Shown: positions 1-10,800 of the stretch, piece by piece
Layout: the number at the start of each line of letters is the position of its first letter
Numbering within the stretch: position 1 is the stretch's first letter
Source of the DNA: a bacterium
GTDB lineage: Bacteria > Zhuqueibacterota > Zhuqueibacteria > Residuimicrobiales > Krinioviventaceae
DNA length: 64,000 nucleotides
Assembly (NCBI GenBank): GCA_029561455.1
Contig: JAKQIY010000068.1
Coordinates: 124,001 to 188,000 of the forward strand
Reading direction: 5' to 3'
Position numbers and translations under genes: made by a program
The notes under the pieces: model-generated
Databases searched by the model: none
What the model was told of the DNA's origin: nothing
What the model saw: the letters and a program-made list of their open reading frames with translations, nothing else

Positions 1-1
1 T

Positions 2-430
2 ACCGATGATCTGGTTGAAATTAAAGCCGGGAAAAAGATCAGCAGCATTTTTGAGGAAGATGGGGAAGAGGCATTTCGTAACCTGGAAACCCAAGTTTTG
101 CAGGATATTGCCGCTAAACGGCAATTAGTTATTTCCCTGGGCGGCGGCGCTATTATCCGCGAACAAAACCGGGCGCTGTTGAAACAAAGCGGTATTTTGA
201 TCTGTTTAACCGCGCCGGTTGAAATTCTGGCGCAACGCATTGCGATGAAATCGCACCGGCCGCTGATGGCCAACCTTTCCGGCCCTGAATTACAAGCTAA
301 AATCGCCGCAATGCTGCGCGACCGTGAACCATATTATAAACAAGCCGACTATACTGTTGTTAATGACGGAGTACTGAATATTAAACAACTGACCAGTTCA
401 TTATTCAATAAAATGTGTAATGATGTATGA
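2..430 (+). CDS. aroK: Shikimate kinase, C-terminal part (5' end outside window)
   Basis: The frame is open from the first bases of the window and ends at TGA 428-430, so this is the last ~142 residues of the protein. The visible part starts in TDDLVEIKAGK followed by IFEEDGEEAFRNLE, the shikimate-binding region of shikimate kinase, and continues with LGGGAI and the lid segment RPLM. The P-loop lies upstream and is not seen. The enzyme phosphorylates shikimate at the 3-OH in chorismate synthesis in the cytoplasm. It overlaps aroB by 4 bases (ATGA at 427-430), the classical aroKB arrangement, so the two are probably translationally coupled. A start at TTG 98 would cut off conserved sequence, so the gene is partial rather than short. 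Confidence 0.93.
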   Translation, partial: TDDLVEIKAGKKISSIFEEDGEEAFRNLETQVLQDIAAKRQLVISLGGGAIIREQNRALLKQSGILICLTAPVEILAQRIAMKSHRPLMANLSGPELQAKIAAMLRDREPYYKQADYTVVNDGVLNIKQLTSSLFNKMCNDV

Positions 431-1521
431 ATAAACTAGTAGTAAACCTGGATAACCGTTCCTACCCGATATACATCGAACCGGCAATTTTTAAAGAAAC
501 CGCGTCATTACTTGGCCAATTCGACTCCGGCAAGGAGTTTTTTATTATTACCGATAGCAATGTCCGGCCACTGTATGGCGATGTGCTGTTTGACTCGCTG
601 CGCAATGCCGGTCTCTCTCCACAATTACTGGTTGTTCCCGCCGGAGAACACTCTAAATCCCTGCAGGTCGCGGAAGATTTGTATACACAACTGCTCGCGG
701 CGCGGGTCACCCGTCAATCTAAAATCATTGCTTTGGGTGGCGGCGTTATCGGTGATCTGGCTGGATTTGTTGCCGCAACCTTGTTGCGTGGTGTACCATT
801 TATCCAGATACCCACAACCCTTTTGAGCCAGGTCGATAGCAGCGTCGGCGGCAAAGTCGGCATCAATCATCCACTGGGGAAAAATCTGATCGGTGCTTTT
901 TATCAGCCGCAGTTGGTCATCATTGATCCCCTGGTTTTAAAAACGCTGCCAATCCGTGAAATTAAAGCCGGTTTGGCCGAAGTTATCAAGTATTCCTTTA
1001 TCGCCAACGCCGGTTTTTTTAAGCAATTATCCGCATCTATCACTGATATTATTAATCTCAATGATTTAATGTTGGTGCAGGACATAATTTCCACATGCTG
1101 CCAAATTAAGGCTGAGGTAGTTGCCAAAGATGAAAGAGAATCCGGTTTACGCGCCATTCTCAATTTCGGGCATACGATTGGTCATGCGTTGGAAACTGTT
1201 ACCAATTACGACTATTTTTTGCATGGTGAAGCGGTAGCGCATGGTATGCGCGGGGCATTATACCTGTCTTTTTTACATCAGTATATCAATAAAAATGAAC
1301 TGACCCGGGCCTGTGCGCTAATTGCCAGCCTGGAACCGCCTGCCATCCCCACACATATAACCGGTGAAGCGCTTGTGCAGGCCATGAGTAAGGACAAAAA
1401 GCGCTCCGATAAAGGCCAGTTGTGGATTTTACTGCAAAAAATCGGTCAGTATGATATGAACCGCAATGTTCCTGCCGAAATGGTAAAAGAAGCAATTGAT
1501 TTTATCCTAACGGGGAACTAA
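427..1521 (+). CDS. aroB: 3-dehydroquinate synthase
   Basis: 364 residues, the usual AroB length. The enzyme converts DAHP to 3-dehydroquinate using NAD+ and a divalent metal. Seen in the sequence: the NAD-binding segment [10 protein letters not shown] (residues 104-113), [13 protein letters not shown] (135-147), and the metal ligands Glu185 (in LAEVIKYS), His249 (in NFGHTIGH) and His266 (in HGEAVAHGM). All are intact. The ATG at 427 overlaps the aroK stop, and aroQ follows 16 bases after the stop, so aroK-aroB-aroQ looks like one transcription unit covering three steps of the shikimate pathway. Confidence 0.97.
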   Translation: MNKLVVNLDNRSYPIYIEPAIFKETASLLGQFDSGKEFFIITDSNVRPLYGDVLFDSLRNAGLSPQLLVVPAGEHSKSLQVAEDLYTQLLAARVTRQSKIIALGGGVIGDLAGFVAATLLRGVPFIQIPTTLLSQVDSSVGGKVGINHPLGKNLIGAFYQPQLVIIDPLVLKTLPIREIKAGLAEVIKYSFIANAGFFKQLSASITDIINLNDLMLVQDIISTCCQIKAEVVAKDERESGLRAILNFGHTIGHALETVTNYDYFLHGEAVAHGMRGALYLSFLHQYINKNELTRACALIASLEPPAIPTHITGEALVQAMSKDKKRSDKGQLWILLQKIGQYDMNRNVPAEMVKEAIDFILTGN

Positions 1522-1537
1522 CAAACAAGGAATTATT

Positions 1538-1978
1538 ATGCTAAATATATTGGTTATTCACGGTCCAAACCTTAATTTACTGGGCGAACGCGAACCGGAT
1601 GTATATGGATGTTTCACCCTGGATGATGTAAATAAGCAAATCACCACCCTGGCTCAGCAATTGGACATGACCGTAAGGATATTTCAATCCAACCACGAGG
1701 GGAATATAATCGATTTTATTCATGAAAACCGCAAATGGGCGCATGGCATCGTCATCAACCCCGGCGCCTTTACCCATTACAGTTATGCCCTGCGCGATGC
1801 CATTGCCGGCGTGCAGCTTCCGGCTGTAGAGGTTCATATCTCCGATATTTACAAGCGCGAAGAATTCCGTAAAATATCGGTGATCAAACCGGTTTGTATC
1901 CACCAGGTTTCCGGTAAAGGTATAAACAGTTACCTGGAAGGCATTCAGTTCCTGGAAAATTATATAAAATCGCTCTGA
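1538..1978 (+). CDS. aroQ: Type II 3-dehydroquinate dehydratase
   Basis: 146 residues, typical for the small dodecameric type II enzyme, which removes water from 3-dehydroquinate to give 3-dehydroshikimate. It opens with [12 protein letters not shown], with the catalytic Arg18 and Tyr23, continues with NPGAFTHYS (74-82, substrate-binding Asn74) and [14 protein letters not shown], in which His100 is the expected general acid. The start ATG at 1538 has AAGGAATT upstream. It follows aroB by 16 bases and completes the local aroKBQ unit. No aroC, aroE or aroA is present here. Confidence 0.96.
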   Translation: MLNILVIHGPNLNLLGEREPDVYGCFTLDDVNKQITTLAQQLDMTVRIFQSNHEGNIIDFIHENRKWAHGIVINPGAFTHYSYALRDAIAGVQLPAVEVHISDIYKREEFRKISVIKPVCIHQVSGKGINSYLEGIQFLENYIKSL

Positions 1979-2089
1979 GGGGTTTGGTTATCTGGTCACG
2001 CCAATACAGCAGCTTGGAATTATCGCATAAAAAGCTGTTGCTTATTCGCCGCAAATATTTTATATTTTTTGCCATCAAGCGGAGATGAT

Positions 2090-3802
2090 ATGAAGAACCA
2101 GGAAATAGCTGAAATATTTACCCGCATGGCGGATATACTGGAATTTAAAGGCGAAAATGCTTTTAAAGTGAATGCCTATCGCAAAGCCGCACGCGTTCTG
2201 ACGGATTTAACCGCCGATATTGAAGACTTGTACAATAACAAGCAATTAGGGGAGATACCTGGCATCGGCCAGGCTTTGCAGGGTAAAATCGAGGATTATC
2301 TCCTTCATAACCGTATTAGCCAATACGATGCTTTACTTAACGATATTCCCAAAGAGTTGTTCTCACTGTTGAGTATTCCCAATTTCGGACCGCGTACGGC
2401 GGCGCTGGCATATCAAAAACTGGGTGTGCAAACCCTGGCCGACCTTGAAAAGGTCATACAAAACGGCGATCTGGTGAAACTACCGGGCATGGGCGAAAAA
2501 AAAGTTGACAAGATCCACAGGGGCCTGGAATTAATTAAAGTATCGCAAACCCGCATTTCAATCGCCGTCGCCCAGTCGATTATCGATCAGGTTATTTCCT
2601 GGCTAGGTGAAAAGGCCGGTACACAGATAACACGTATTACGGCCGCCGGTTCCGCGCGTCGCGGCAAAGAAACAGTACATGGTATTGATATTCTCGCAGA
2701 AACCCCGGACGGCGCCGCGGTATTGCAGCTCTTTACCCAAATGCCGAATGTAACGGAAATAACCGGCGCCGGCGATACCAAAGCCAGCGTTATTCTCGAA
2801 AACCGTTACCAGGTCGATTTGCGCGCCATTCCCGCTGCCAGTTATGGCGCCGCCCTGCAATATTTCACCGGCTCGCAGGCGCATAATATTAAACTGCGCG
2901 GCATTGCCCGCGACCGGGGATTAAAAATCAATGAATACGGCATATTTAACGAGCACGGTAAAATCGGCGGCGAACAGGAAGAGGATATTTATCGCCTCCT
3001 GGGTATGCCCTGGATAGAACCGGAATTGCGTGAAGATCGCGGTGAAATTGAAGCGGCGCTGCAAAACCGCTTGCCGCATCTGGTTACCCTGGATGATATT
3101 AAAGCCGATTTGCACATCCATTCTACCTATAGCGATGGACAGTTGTCGGTTGCAGAAATGGCGGAAACAATACGCTCCCTGGGTTATCAATACATGGCCT
3201 TTTGCGATCATTCCCGTAGCGCTTTTTATGCCAACGGCCTGGATGAAAACCGGTTGCTTCAGCAACTTGAAGAAATTCGCCGCCTCAATGAGCGTTATAG
3301 CGACTTTGCCATTTTAGCCGGGACGGAAACGGACATTTTACCGGACGGCTCGCTGGACTTTCCTGATCATATCCTGAAAAAACTGGATTTTGTAATCGCT
3401 TCTATTCACAGCGCCTTTGAGACCGACCCCACCGGGCGCACCATTGCGGCTATGAAAAATCCTTATGTCGATGTGATCGGGCATCCCACCGGCAGGTTGA
3501 TCTCGCGGCGCGAAGGTTTTGCGCTTGATATTGACCGGGTGATTGCCGTTGCCGCTGAAACCGGCACCGCCCTGGAGATCAATTCCTATTGGGATCGACT
3601 CGATTTGTCCGATCTGCATGTTAAACGCGCCATTGAACAGGGGGTAAAAATCTGCATTAATACCGATTCGCACCAGGCCGCTCACCTGACGATGATGGAA
3701 TTCGGGGTTGCGACCGCCAGGCGAGGGTGGGCGGAATGTAAAGACATAATTAACACCCTGCCGCTTGAACAATTTCGCGCCCGGCAAAAACGGAATCGCT
3801 AA
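2090..3802 (+). CDS. polX: Family X DNA polymerase with PHP domain; first catalytic Asp replaced
   Basis: 570 residues from ATG 2090, chosen because GGAG sits at 2081-2084; an upstream TTG at 2069 has no ribosome site. The order is helix-hairpin-helix DNA-binding motifs (IPGIGQALQGKIEDYL and LPGMGEKKVDKI), a family X nucleotidyltransferase core (GSARRGKETV at 187-196) and a C-terminal PHP metallohydrolase domain (DLHIHSTYSDG, CDHSRS, ASIHSAF, IGHPTGR, NTDSH). Bacterial PolX acts in base-excision repair with gap filling and 3'-5' exonuclease activity from the PHP domain. The metal-binding motif, normally GDxD, reads HGID here, so the first catalytic aspartate is Gly198, while Asp200 and Asp243 (VDLR) remain. 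The PHP motifs look complete, so the nuclease may be active while polymerisation is doubtful. Confidence 0.9.
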   Translation: MKNQEIAEIFTRMADILEFKGENAFKVNAYRKAARVLTDLTADIEDLYNNKQLGEIPGIGQALQGKIEDYLLHNRISQYDALLNDIPKELFSLLSIPNFGPRTAALAYQKLGVQTLADLEKVIQNGDLVKLPGMGEKKVDKIHRGLELIKVSQTRISIAVAQSIIDQVISWLGEKAGTQITRITAAGSARRGKETVHGIDILAETPDGAAVLQLFTQMPNVTEITGAGDTKASVILENRYQVDLRAIPAASYGAALQYFTGSQAHNIKLRGIARDRGLKINEYGIFNEHGKIGGEQEEDIYRLLGMPWIEPELREDRGEIEAALQNRLPHLVTLDDIKADLHIHSTYSDGQLSVAEMAETIRSLGYQYMAFCDHSRSAFYANGLDENRLLQQLEEIRRLNERYSDFAILAGTETDILPDGSLDFPDHILKKLDFVIASIHSAFETDPTGRTIAAMKNPYVDVIGHPTGRLISRREGFALDIDRVIAVAAETGTALEINSYWDRLDLSDLHVKRAIEQGVKICINTDSHQAAHLTMMEFGVATARRGWAECKDIINTLPLEQFRARQKRNR

Positions 3803-3817
3803 GTAAAAGGATCATGC

Positions 3818-4591
3818 TTGCCCCGGAAAGATAAACGGATATTTGTCAGAACCTATAAAGCAATCAGTAAATTTTTATTTCTGGATCGTTTTTTTGCTAA
3901 ATCTGGTTACCTGATGAGCAGCCGCACACCGTTCTATGGTTTATTGAGCACCATACCGTTACTGCTGGTCTATGAATTCATGACGTTATTTACCGGCAAT
4001 TACAGCGACTATAGTGTTCGCAATTTCGCCGAGATCATCTTCAAAGAACTGCTCGATCAATTCGGTATTCATGGCACATTTGCCATTGCCTTGTTTATAA
4101 TCTGCGTGGCCACTCTTATCTTTTACCTGCAGGATCGCAAAACCCTTGAATTCCATTTTCATTACCTGCTCATGATCATGCTTGAAGGCGGTCTCTATGC
4201 GGTTATTTTTGGCTACCTGGCTTCTACTGTTACTTCATTATTATTTCTTAGTACCATACCGGCTGCAGACCCCGGCCTGGAAATTATGCTTTCGCTGGGC
4301 GCCGGTTTCTATGAAGAATTGATTTTCAGGGTTTTTTTGTTTTCCGGTTCCGCCTATACCCTGGTGTTTTTGAAGATGCACCCGGTTAAAGCCTGGCTGC
4401 TGGCAGCATTATTTTCTTCACTTATCTTTTCATGGTGTCATTATCTCAATGGCGAACCATTTACTTTTAGCGGCGCATTTTTCCGGTTTTTTATGGCAAT
4501 TTTATTATGTATATTATATAAAGTTCGTGGTTTTGGCGTTGTTGCTTATACTCACGCCATTTATGATTTAATGGTCATTTATTACCGATAG
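3818..4591 (+). CDS. CPBP-family intramembrane metalloprotease
   Basis: 257 residues from TTG 3818, preceded by AAAGG at 3806-3810; an ATG at 3814 is out of frame and stops after six codons. The protein is strongly hydrophobic with about six to seven predicted membrane segments. It carries the three CPBP (CAAX protease/bacteriocin-processing) motifs: EELIFR at 166-171, a His at 208 in FSWCHYL, and HAIYD at 246-250. Members cleave within the membrane; their substrates are rarely known. It lies 15 bases after polX and 3 bases before mltG, so it is probably cotranscribed with both. Confidence 0.85.
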   Translation: MPRKDKRIFVRTYKAISKFLFLDRFFAKSGYLMSSRTPFYGLLSTIPLLLVYEFMTLFTGNYSDYSVRNFAEIIFKELLDQFGIHGTFAIALFIICVATLIFYLQDRKTLEFHFHYLLMIMLEGGLYAVIFGYLASTVTSLLFLSTIPAADPGLEIMLSLGAGFYEELIFRVFLFSGSAYTLVFLKMHPVKAWLLAALFSSLIFSWCHYLNGEPFTFSGAFFRFFMAILLCILYKVRGFGVVAYTHAIYDLMVIYYR

Positions 4592-4594
4592 TTT

Positions 4595-5644
4595 ATGAAA
4601 CAAAAGTTAATCAAGTATTCCTTAATACTGCTAGTATCTCTGTTTATTGTTACCGGACTGATCTTGTTGTATCTGTTTCACTGGCCGTTTATTCAGTCTG
4701 CCGAAACGGAAAAAACCGATATTATTGTTAACCGGGGTGATACATTTTCCCTGGTTTCAACGCGGCTGCTTGAACAGGGTATTATCCGCAACCGGAAGAA
4801 TCTCCTCCTGGCAGCCCGGTTGACCGGCGCTACCACCAAGATCAAAGCCGGAAAATTTACCCTGCCGCTGCATTCTTCCAATTACCGGGTATTAACCACT
4901 TTAACCAGGGGAGCGGAAAATTTTATCAAAGTAACCATTCCGGAAGGAACGACCTCCTGGAAGATCGCTTCTATATTGCAAGCCAAGTTAAGCATCGATT
5001 CTGTAAAGTTCATCAGCCTGGTGCATGCCCCGGCTTGTCTTGAAAAATATAAAATTTATGCCCATTCCCTGGAAGGTTATCTCTATCCTGAAACATATTA
5101 CTTCACTTTTGGTCTGTCCGAAGAACAAGTAATAGACCAGTTTGTCCACCAATTTTTTCAAAATGTTACCGATTCGCTGATTCGCGCCGGTGAACAATAC
5201 AATTTTTCCCTTAATCAGATCGTAACCCTGGCTTCAATTATTGAGGGTGAAGCCATGCTGGACAGTGAAATGGTATATATCTCTTCGGTATACCATAACC
5301 GCTTACGCACCGGCATGTTATTGCAAGCTGATCCTACAATTCAATATGTCCTGGCCGATAAACCGCGCCGCTTGTTAAACCGCGACCTTGAAATTGAATC
5401 TCCTTACAACACCTATAAATATACCGGTTTGCCTCCTGGCGCCATTGGTAGCCCGGGCATCAATGCGATCCGCGCTGCCGTTTACCCGGCAAACAGTGAT
5501 TATTTTTATTTTGTAGCCGATGGTAAGGGCGGCCACATTTTCAGCGCAACTTTACGCCAACATGTTAACGCCAAGCATCAATTCAATAAAATTCGTCGCC
5601 AGGTCGCCCGTGAAAAACGCCTGAAAGGACAAGCGCAACAGTGA
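4595..5644 (+). CDS. mltG: Endolytic murein transglycosylase MltG
   Basis: 349 residues. An N-terminal membrane anchor (about residues 7-29) is followed by a LysM-like region (NRGDTFSLVSTRLLEQGI) and the YceG/MltG catalytic domain. The catalytic glutamate is Glu217 in ASIIEGEA, and the family segments SVYHNRL, ADPTIQYVL and YTGLPPGAI follow. MltG cuts nascent glycan strands at the inner membrane and so sets where chain growth stops. The stop overlaps the next start by 4 bases (GTGA, 5641-5644), coupling it to the helicase gene. Confidence 0.95.
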   Translation: MKQKLIKYSLILLVSLFIVTGLILLYLFHWPFIQSAETEKTDIIVNRGDTFSLVSTRLLEQGIIRNRKNLLLAARLTGATTKIKAGKFTLPLHSSNYRVLTTLTRGAENFIKVTIPEGTTSWKIASILQAKLSIDSVKFISLVHAPACLEKYKIYAHSLEGYLYPETYYFTFGLSEEQVIDQFVHQFFQNVTDSLIRAGEQYNFSLNQIVTLASIIEGEAMLDSEMVYISSVYHNRLRTGMLLQADPTIQYVLADKPRRLLNRDLEIESPYNTYKYTGLPPGAIGSPGINAIRAAVYPANSDYFYFVADGKGGHIFSATLRQHVNAKHQFNKIRRQVAREKRLKGQAQQ

Positions 5645-7836
5645 AAAATACTCTGGACTGGATATATTCCGATTTAAATGAGGAGCAACAAAAGGCAGTC
5701 TGCGAGGTGGATGGCCCTGTGCTTATTCTTGCCGGCGCCGGTAGCGGCAAAACCCGGGTTCTGACCTACCGAATCGCCCATATTTTAGCCAGCGGTAAAG
5801 CGGAACCATACCAGATTCTGGCAATGACCTTTACCAATAAAGCCGCTGCCGAAATGCGCGAACGGGTACAAAAACTGGTCCCGGAAATGATTTCGGGAAT
5901 GTGGATCGGTACGTTTCATTCCCTGTTTGCCCGCTTGTTACGCTATGAGGGTGAGAAGCTGGGATATGATAGTAATTTTTCCATCTATGATGTGGACGAT
6001 CAGCTTACCCTGGTGAAAATGATCCTTGAAGAACTGGCATTACCAGTGCAAAATATAACTCCCAAAACTATAAACCAGCGCATCAGCGCCGCCAAAAATG
6101 ATATGATCTTGCCGGCCGAGTTTGCTGAAAATATTAATAATCCGGTTGAAGAAATCACCGCCAAAGTTTATACGCGATATGAAAAAAAGCTACTGGAATT
6201 GAATGCAATGGATTTTGATGATCTGCTCATCAAACCGATCATCTTGTTCGAACAATTCCCGGATGTTAAAATGCATTACCAGGATAAATTTCATTATATC
6301 CTGGTCGATGAATACCAGGATACCAACCGGGCGCAGTATAATGTATTACGTTTATTGGCCGGTAAACGCCGCAATATTTGTGTGGTTGGCGACGACGATC
6401 AATCCATCTACCGTTGGCGCGGTGCCGATGTTCGCAATATTCTGGAATTTGAACTGGATTATCCGAAATGCCACAAATTCCGCCTGGAACAAAATTACCG
6501 ATCCACAAAAAATATTCTGGCGGTTGCCCATTCCGTCATTCAAAATAACATAAAACGGCACAGTAAAAAATTGTGGACCGAACGCCCTGAAGGCGACAGC
6601 GTTACGCTGATGAATGTTGTAGACGAGCGGGAGGAAGCCCGTTATATAGTTAACCAGATCGGTGGTGAATTTCGCAAAGCCGAGCGGCGTTTTTATGATT
6701 TTGCCGTTCTCTATCGCACCAATGCCCAGTCCCGCGTTATTGAAGATGCATTACGGCTGGACGGTATTCCTTATATCATTGTCGGCGGCGTGAAATTCTA
6801 TGAACGCAAGGAAGTAAAGGATGTATTGGCTTATTTGAAGGTATTGGTCAATCCCGCTGATGTCATCAGTCTAAAGCGAATAATCAATTTCCCACTGCGT
6901 GGAATTGGCGAGTCTACTGTGGTCAAACTGGAAAAATTTGCCGAGGATAAACGTATTTCCCTGTACAAAGCCCTGGAAATTGTGGAAACAATCCCTGAAA
7001 TACCTGCCAAAGCATCTGCCGGTATTACATCATTTTACAAATTACTGAACAAATACCGGTCACTGCGCAGTGAATTACCACCGGCAGAAATTGCCACCTC
7101 TTTACTTGAAGAGACTGGAATTTTAAAGCTATACAAAGATGATAACTCGGTCGAATCGCAAACCCGCGCTGAAAACATCCGCGAATTGATCGTTGCCCTG
7201 GTTGAATTCAGCAACAACGCCGGACCGGAAGCGCGGCTGGAAGAGTTCCTGCAGCAGGTATCCCTGATTACCGATATTGATACCTGGGATGACCGGAAAA
7301 ACGCCGTCACCCTGATGACTTTGCATGCTGCCAAAGGACTGGAATTTCCGGTGGTTTTCATAACCGGACTTGAAGAAGGATTATTTCCGTTATCCCGTTC
7401 GATCGACGATCCCCTGGCGCTCGAAGAAGAACGGCGATTATTCTATGTTGGCGCCACCCGCGCCAAAGATAAATTATATTTAACCTGGGCCAAGAACCGC
7501 CGCAAATATACCGAAAACCCTGCCCAGGTAAAATCCCGTTTTATTAAAGAACTTGACCTTCGTTTTATCGAGAGCGTAGCCAGTCGGGCGGCTAAAACAC
7601 CGCCGGTAACGCAAACCCGTATTAAATATGGCGCCAATGACATGCCGGATTATGAAAACCAGTCCCAGGAAGATCAGGAATTTCAGATCGGCATGCGGGT
7701 CAAGCATCAGGTCTTTGGTAAAGGCACAATTTTAAAAATTGAACGTGGTTATGGAACAATCAAATTAATGATATTGTTTGATAGAGAAGGCGAAAAACGC
7801 CTGGTATATCCGTATGCAAAATTGGAGATCCTCTAG
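5641..7836 (+). CDS. pcrA: UvrD/PcrA-type superfamily I DNA helicase
   Basis: 731 residues from GTG 5641. Superfamily 1A helicase motifs are in order: Q-motif region (LNEEQQKAV), Walker A GAGSGKTR, motif Ia TFTNKAAAEM, motif II VDEYQDTN, motif III VGDDDQSIYRWRGAD, motif IV QNYRS, motif V TLHAAKGLEFPVVF and motif VI EERRLFYVGATRAK. The C-terminal tail (VKHQVFGKGTI) matches the PcrA/UvrD tudor-like domain that contacts RNA polymerase in other bacteria. It is a 3'-5' helicase in repair and rolling-circle replication. It overlaps mltG by 4 bases, and its stop overlaps the next start by one base. Confidence 0.95.
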   Translation: MKNTLDWIYSDLNEEQQKAVCEVDGPVLILAGAGSGKTRVLTYRIAHILASGKAEPYQILAMTFTNKAAAEMRERVQKLVPEMISGMWIGTFHSLFARLLRYEGEKLGYDSNFSIYDVDDQLTLVKMILEELALPVQNITPKTINQRISAAKNDMILPAEFAENINNPVEEITAKVYTRYEKKLLELNAMDFDDLLIKPIILFEQFPDVKMHYQDKFHYILVDEYQDTNRAQYNVLRLLAGKRRNICVVGDDDQSIYRWRGADVRNILEFELDYPKCHKFRLEQNYRSTKNILAVAHSVIQNNIKRHSKKLWTERPEGDSVTLMNVVDEREEARYIVNQIGGEFRKAERRFYDFAVLYRTNAQSRVIEDALRLDGIPYIIVGGVKFYERKEVKDVLAYLKVLVNPADVISLKRIINFPLRGIGESTVVKLEKFAEDKRISLYKALEIVETIPEIPAKASAGITSFYKLLNKYRSLRSELPPAEIATSLLEETGILKLYKDDNSVESQTRAENIRELIVALVEFSNNAGPEARLEEFLQQVSLITDIDTWDDRKNAVTLMTLHAAKGLEFPVVFITGLEEGLFPLSRSIDDPLALEEERRLFYVGATRAKDKLYLTWAKNRRKYTENPAQVKSRFIKELDLRFIESVASRAAKTPPVTQTRIKYGANDMPDYENQSQEDQEFQIGMRVKHQVFGKGTILKIERGYGTIKLMILFDREGEKRLVYPYAKLEIL

Positions 7837-10800
7837 TGGTAAAATTTAAATACTTTACACTTTTATTTTGTTTAATAGCGCTTGGCAGCCTTTTCGGGCA
7901 GCAAATCAATCTTCAGGAAGATGAAGATTTCCGTTTTGCCCAGCAATTACAGGACAAGGGTATGTATGATCTGGCGGCCCAGCAATTTCTTAAATTTACT
8001 GAAAACTACCCCGGCAGTTTGAATTCACCGCAGGCTTTTTTTTATGCCGCACAAAGCAATGAAAAAATCGATAGCCTGGCAACTGCCGCCGCTATTTATC
8101 TGCGTCTGCTGATGCAATACCCGCAATCTGCTCTTACCGACCAGGCGCTGGTCAATCGCGGTAAAATTCTGGCAAAAGCAGGCGAGCCTTTGAATGCAGC
8201 ACTGACGTTTGAGCGGGTCAAGTTATTTGCCGCTAAAAGCGGCTTGATTCCTGAAGCACAATTACTGGCAGCGCGGGAGTATATGAAAATTGATAAACAA
8301 ATCAATGCTCTCGATGCTGTAAATTATGTGTTAGAAAGCTATCCCACTCATCCGTTGCGTTTTGAAGCATATTTAGTGGCCGCAGAAATACATGGTAAAA
8401 ATGGCGATTTTCAACTTGCCTTTAATGCACTGGATAAAATATCCGGCCCCCGCCTTGAAGACGACCTGGCATTCCGCACCGGATTGTTAAAAGCCGAGTT
8501 GTACTCCCGCTCCGGTCGATACAGCCAGTCCGATAGCCTGCTGAGCGCGATTGTAAAAAGCGGCGTTAGCGGCGCATATACGGGCGAAGCGGCAATCCTT
8601 CTGGCAACATCCCTGCAACATCAGGGTGACTACCGGCGCTCATCGGATATTGTCAATAGTTTGTTGGGTAAATCATTACCGGCAGCAAAAACCGCCCGCC
8701 TGCAATTAATTTTGGCTGATAATTTTTATTTAACCGGTGATTTTGAGCAAGCCCGTCTGTCATTAGAAAAAATTTCCAAACCGGCGCTGGAGCAAAACTA
8801 TCAATATGCGCTGGAATTCCGGTTGGGTATTATCAAACAAAAACTCAACCGCACTAGTGACGCAATGACGCATTTTCGCGCGGTTGTAGAAGACAGCTTG
8901 TGCAGCAATACGATCATTCAGGAAAAAAGTGTGCTCAGCCTGGCAACACTGCAGGCCGGGGCTGGACACTCCCTGCAGGCCTGCCGGTTATTGCAGGAAA
9001 AAATTATAGATGAGCGATTCAAGGCGTTCCATGATGAACTCATTTATGAATCAGGTAACATCCAGAATAATATATTGCATGATCGGGAAGGGGCGCGGCG
9101 CAGCTATGCTGCTATTGCAACGGTTGATCCATGGAGTCCGTTTCTCGATGACGCGCAATTACAAATCGCCCGCAGTTATGAAGCGGATAATGACATAACC
9201 GCTGCCATAACGGAATATCTGCGGTTTTTATCCTTATTCCCCGGCGCCGATGAATTTGAAAATGTGCAGATCCGTCTCGATATGCTACAAAAATTCGCGC
9301 CGCCTTCTTTATCACAATTTCAGCAAGCATTTGCCCTGATGCTGAGCCGCACACAAAACCCAACCGCAGATGCCAATGATCCGTTGCAGTTGGTAAAAAC
9401 GACTGTCTCTGTATTGCACGATTATCCCCGCGCATTGGCTTTGGTACAGCAAACAATGAATGACCTGCCGGCCGATAGTCCCGAACTGCCGGAACTCTAT
9501 TATTATAAAGCGTTTTGTTACAGCGCCCTGGCGGAAAAATATATCCTCGAGAACCAACCGGTCAAAGCTGCCGAGAATCAGGAATTAATGCAGCAAACGA
9601 TTCAACTCATGCAAAGTCAGTATCCTGGCAATTACTTGACCGGCAAGGCATTGTATCATTCACTTAAAGTAACGCTTCTAACGATAGATTCGCCGGCAAC
9701 CCGTATTCCATTGTTGGAAGCGGCATTAACCAATTTGCCAGCCGATTCGCGTTGTGACAGTTTGAAGCACGATCTCAGTCTGCTATTGGTTAAAGAGATC
9801 ATCAAAGCCGGGGACAATACCGTCGATTGGCTTAAACTCCAAAAGGCCAATGTCATTTGCGCCGATGTCATCAGCAAACAACCGGCGCCCGATATTTATG
9901 CCGGTATGCTGTTGAGCAATGCCCATATTTTATATAAATTGGGCGAAACCGATAGCGCAGTTGTATTGCTCAAAAAATCAATAATATTGAATCACAATGC
10001 CACGATCCTCGATTCCAAATTGCTGCTGGCGGATATTTATGTGGAACGTGGACAACCAGAGTTATCCATATTATTATTGCAGGATATCGTCGATCATTAT
10101 TTCTATTCCGGGCGCAGCTATGCCGCCAAATCCCGTCTTATCGGTTTATTCATAGAAAAAGGTGAACCTGCTAAAGCCCGGACGATCATCAATCGTGACA
10201 TACCGGCTATTCCGGAAGAATTACGGCCGTTTTTTACCGATCCGGTGATCGATGAAGAATTGCTGTGGATGTATACACAGTTACAACTTGATCCCCAAGA
10301 TCCGCTGCAAGCGATCAGCGCTTATCGTAATTACCTGTATAATACAAAAACCGGTAAATATCGCGCACCGGCGTTGATGGCTTTGGGAGATCGCTCTGCC
10401 GCCATGAATAATTTTGAAATTGCCCTTGGTCATTATGACGAATTAATTGCGCTTTTTCCGCAGGATAGCAGTGCACAAACGGCAAAAACAAAAATTGCCG
10501 ATATGTTTTACACCCAGGGTGCCTGGGACCAGGCCCGCAGTCATTATGCTGCGATCAAAAATCAATTAACCGGTGACCTGGCCGTTCATGCTTATGCACG
10601 GGAGATCATTTGTGATTATAAACTGGATAATCTCAATCGCGCCAAAGCGCTGGCCAATGATTTCCTCAAGAAATATCCGAATAATGTGAACGAAGCGCTG
10701 TTTATGTATGAAGAAGGCGAATATTTTGTCCGCCAGAAGGAATTTGAACCGGCTGAAAAATTGTTCAAGAACCTTTCGAAAAAATTTGATCAAGTACCGC

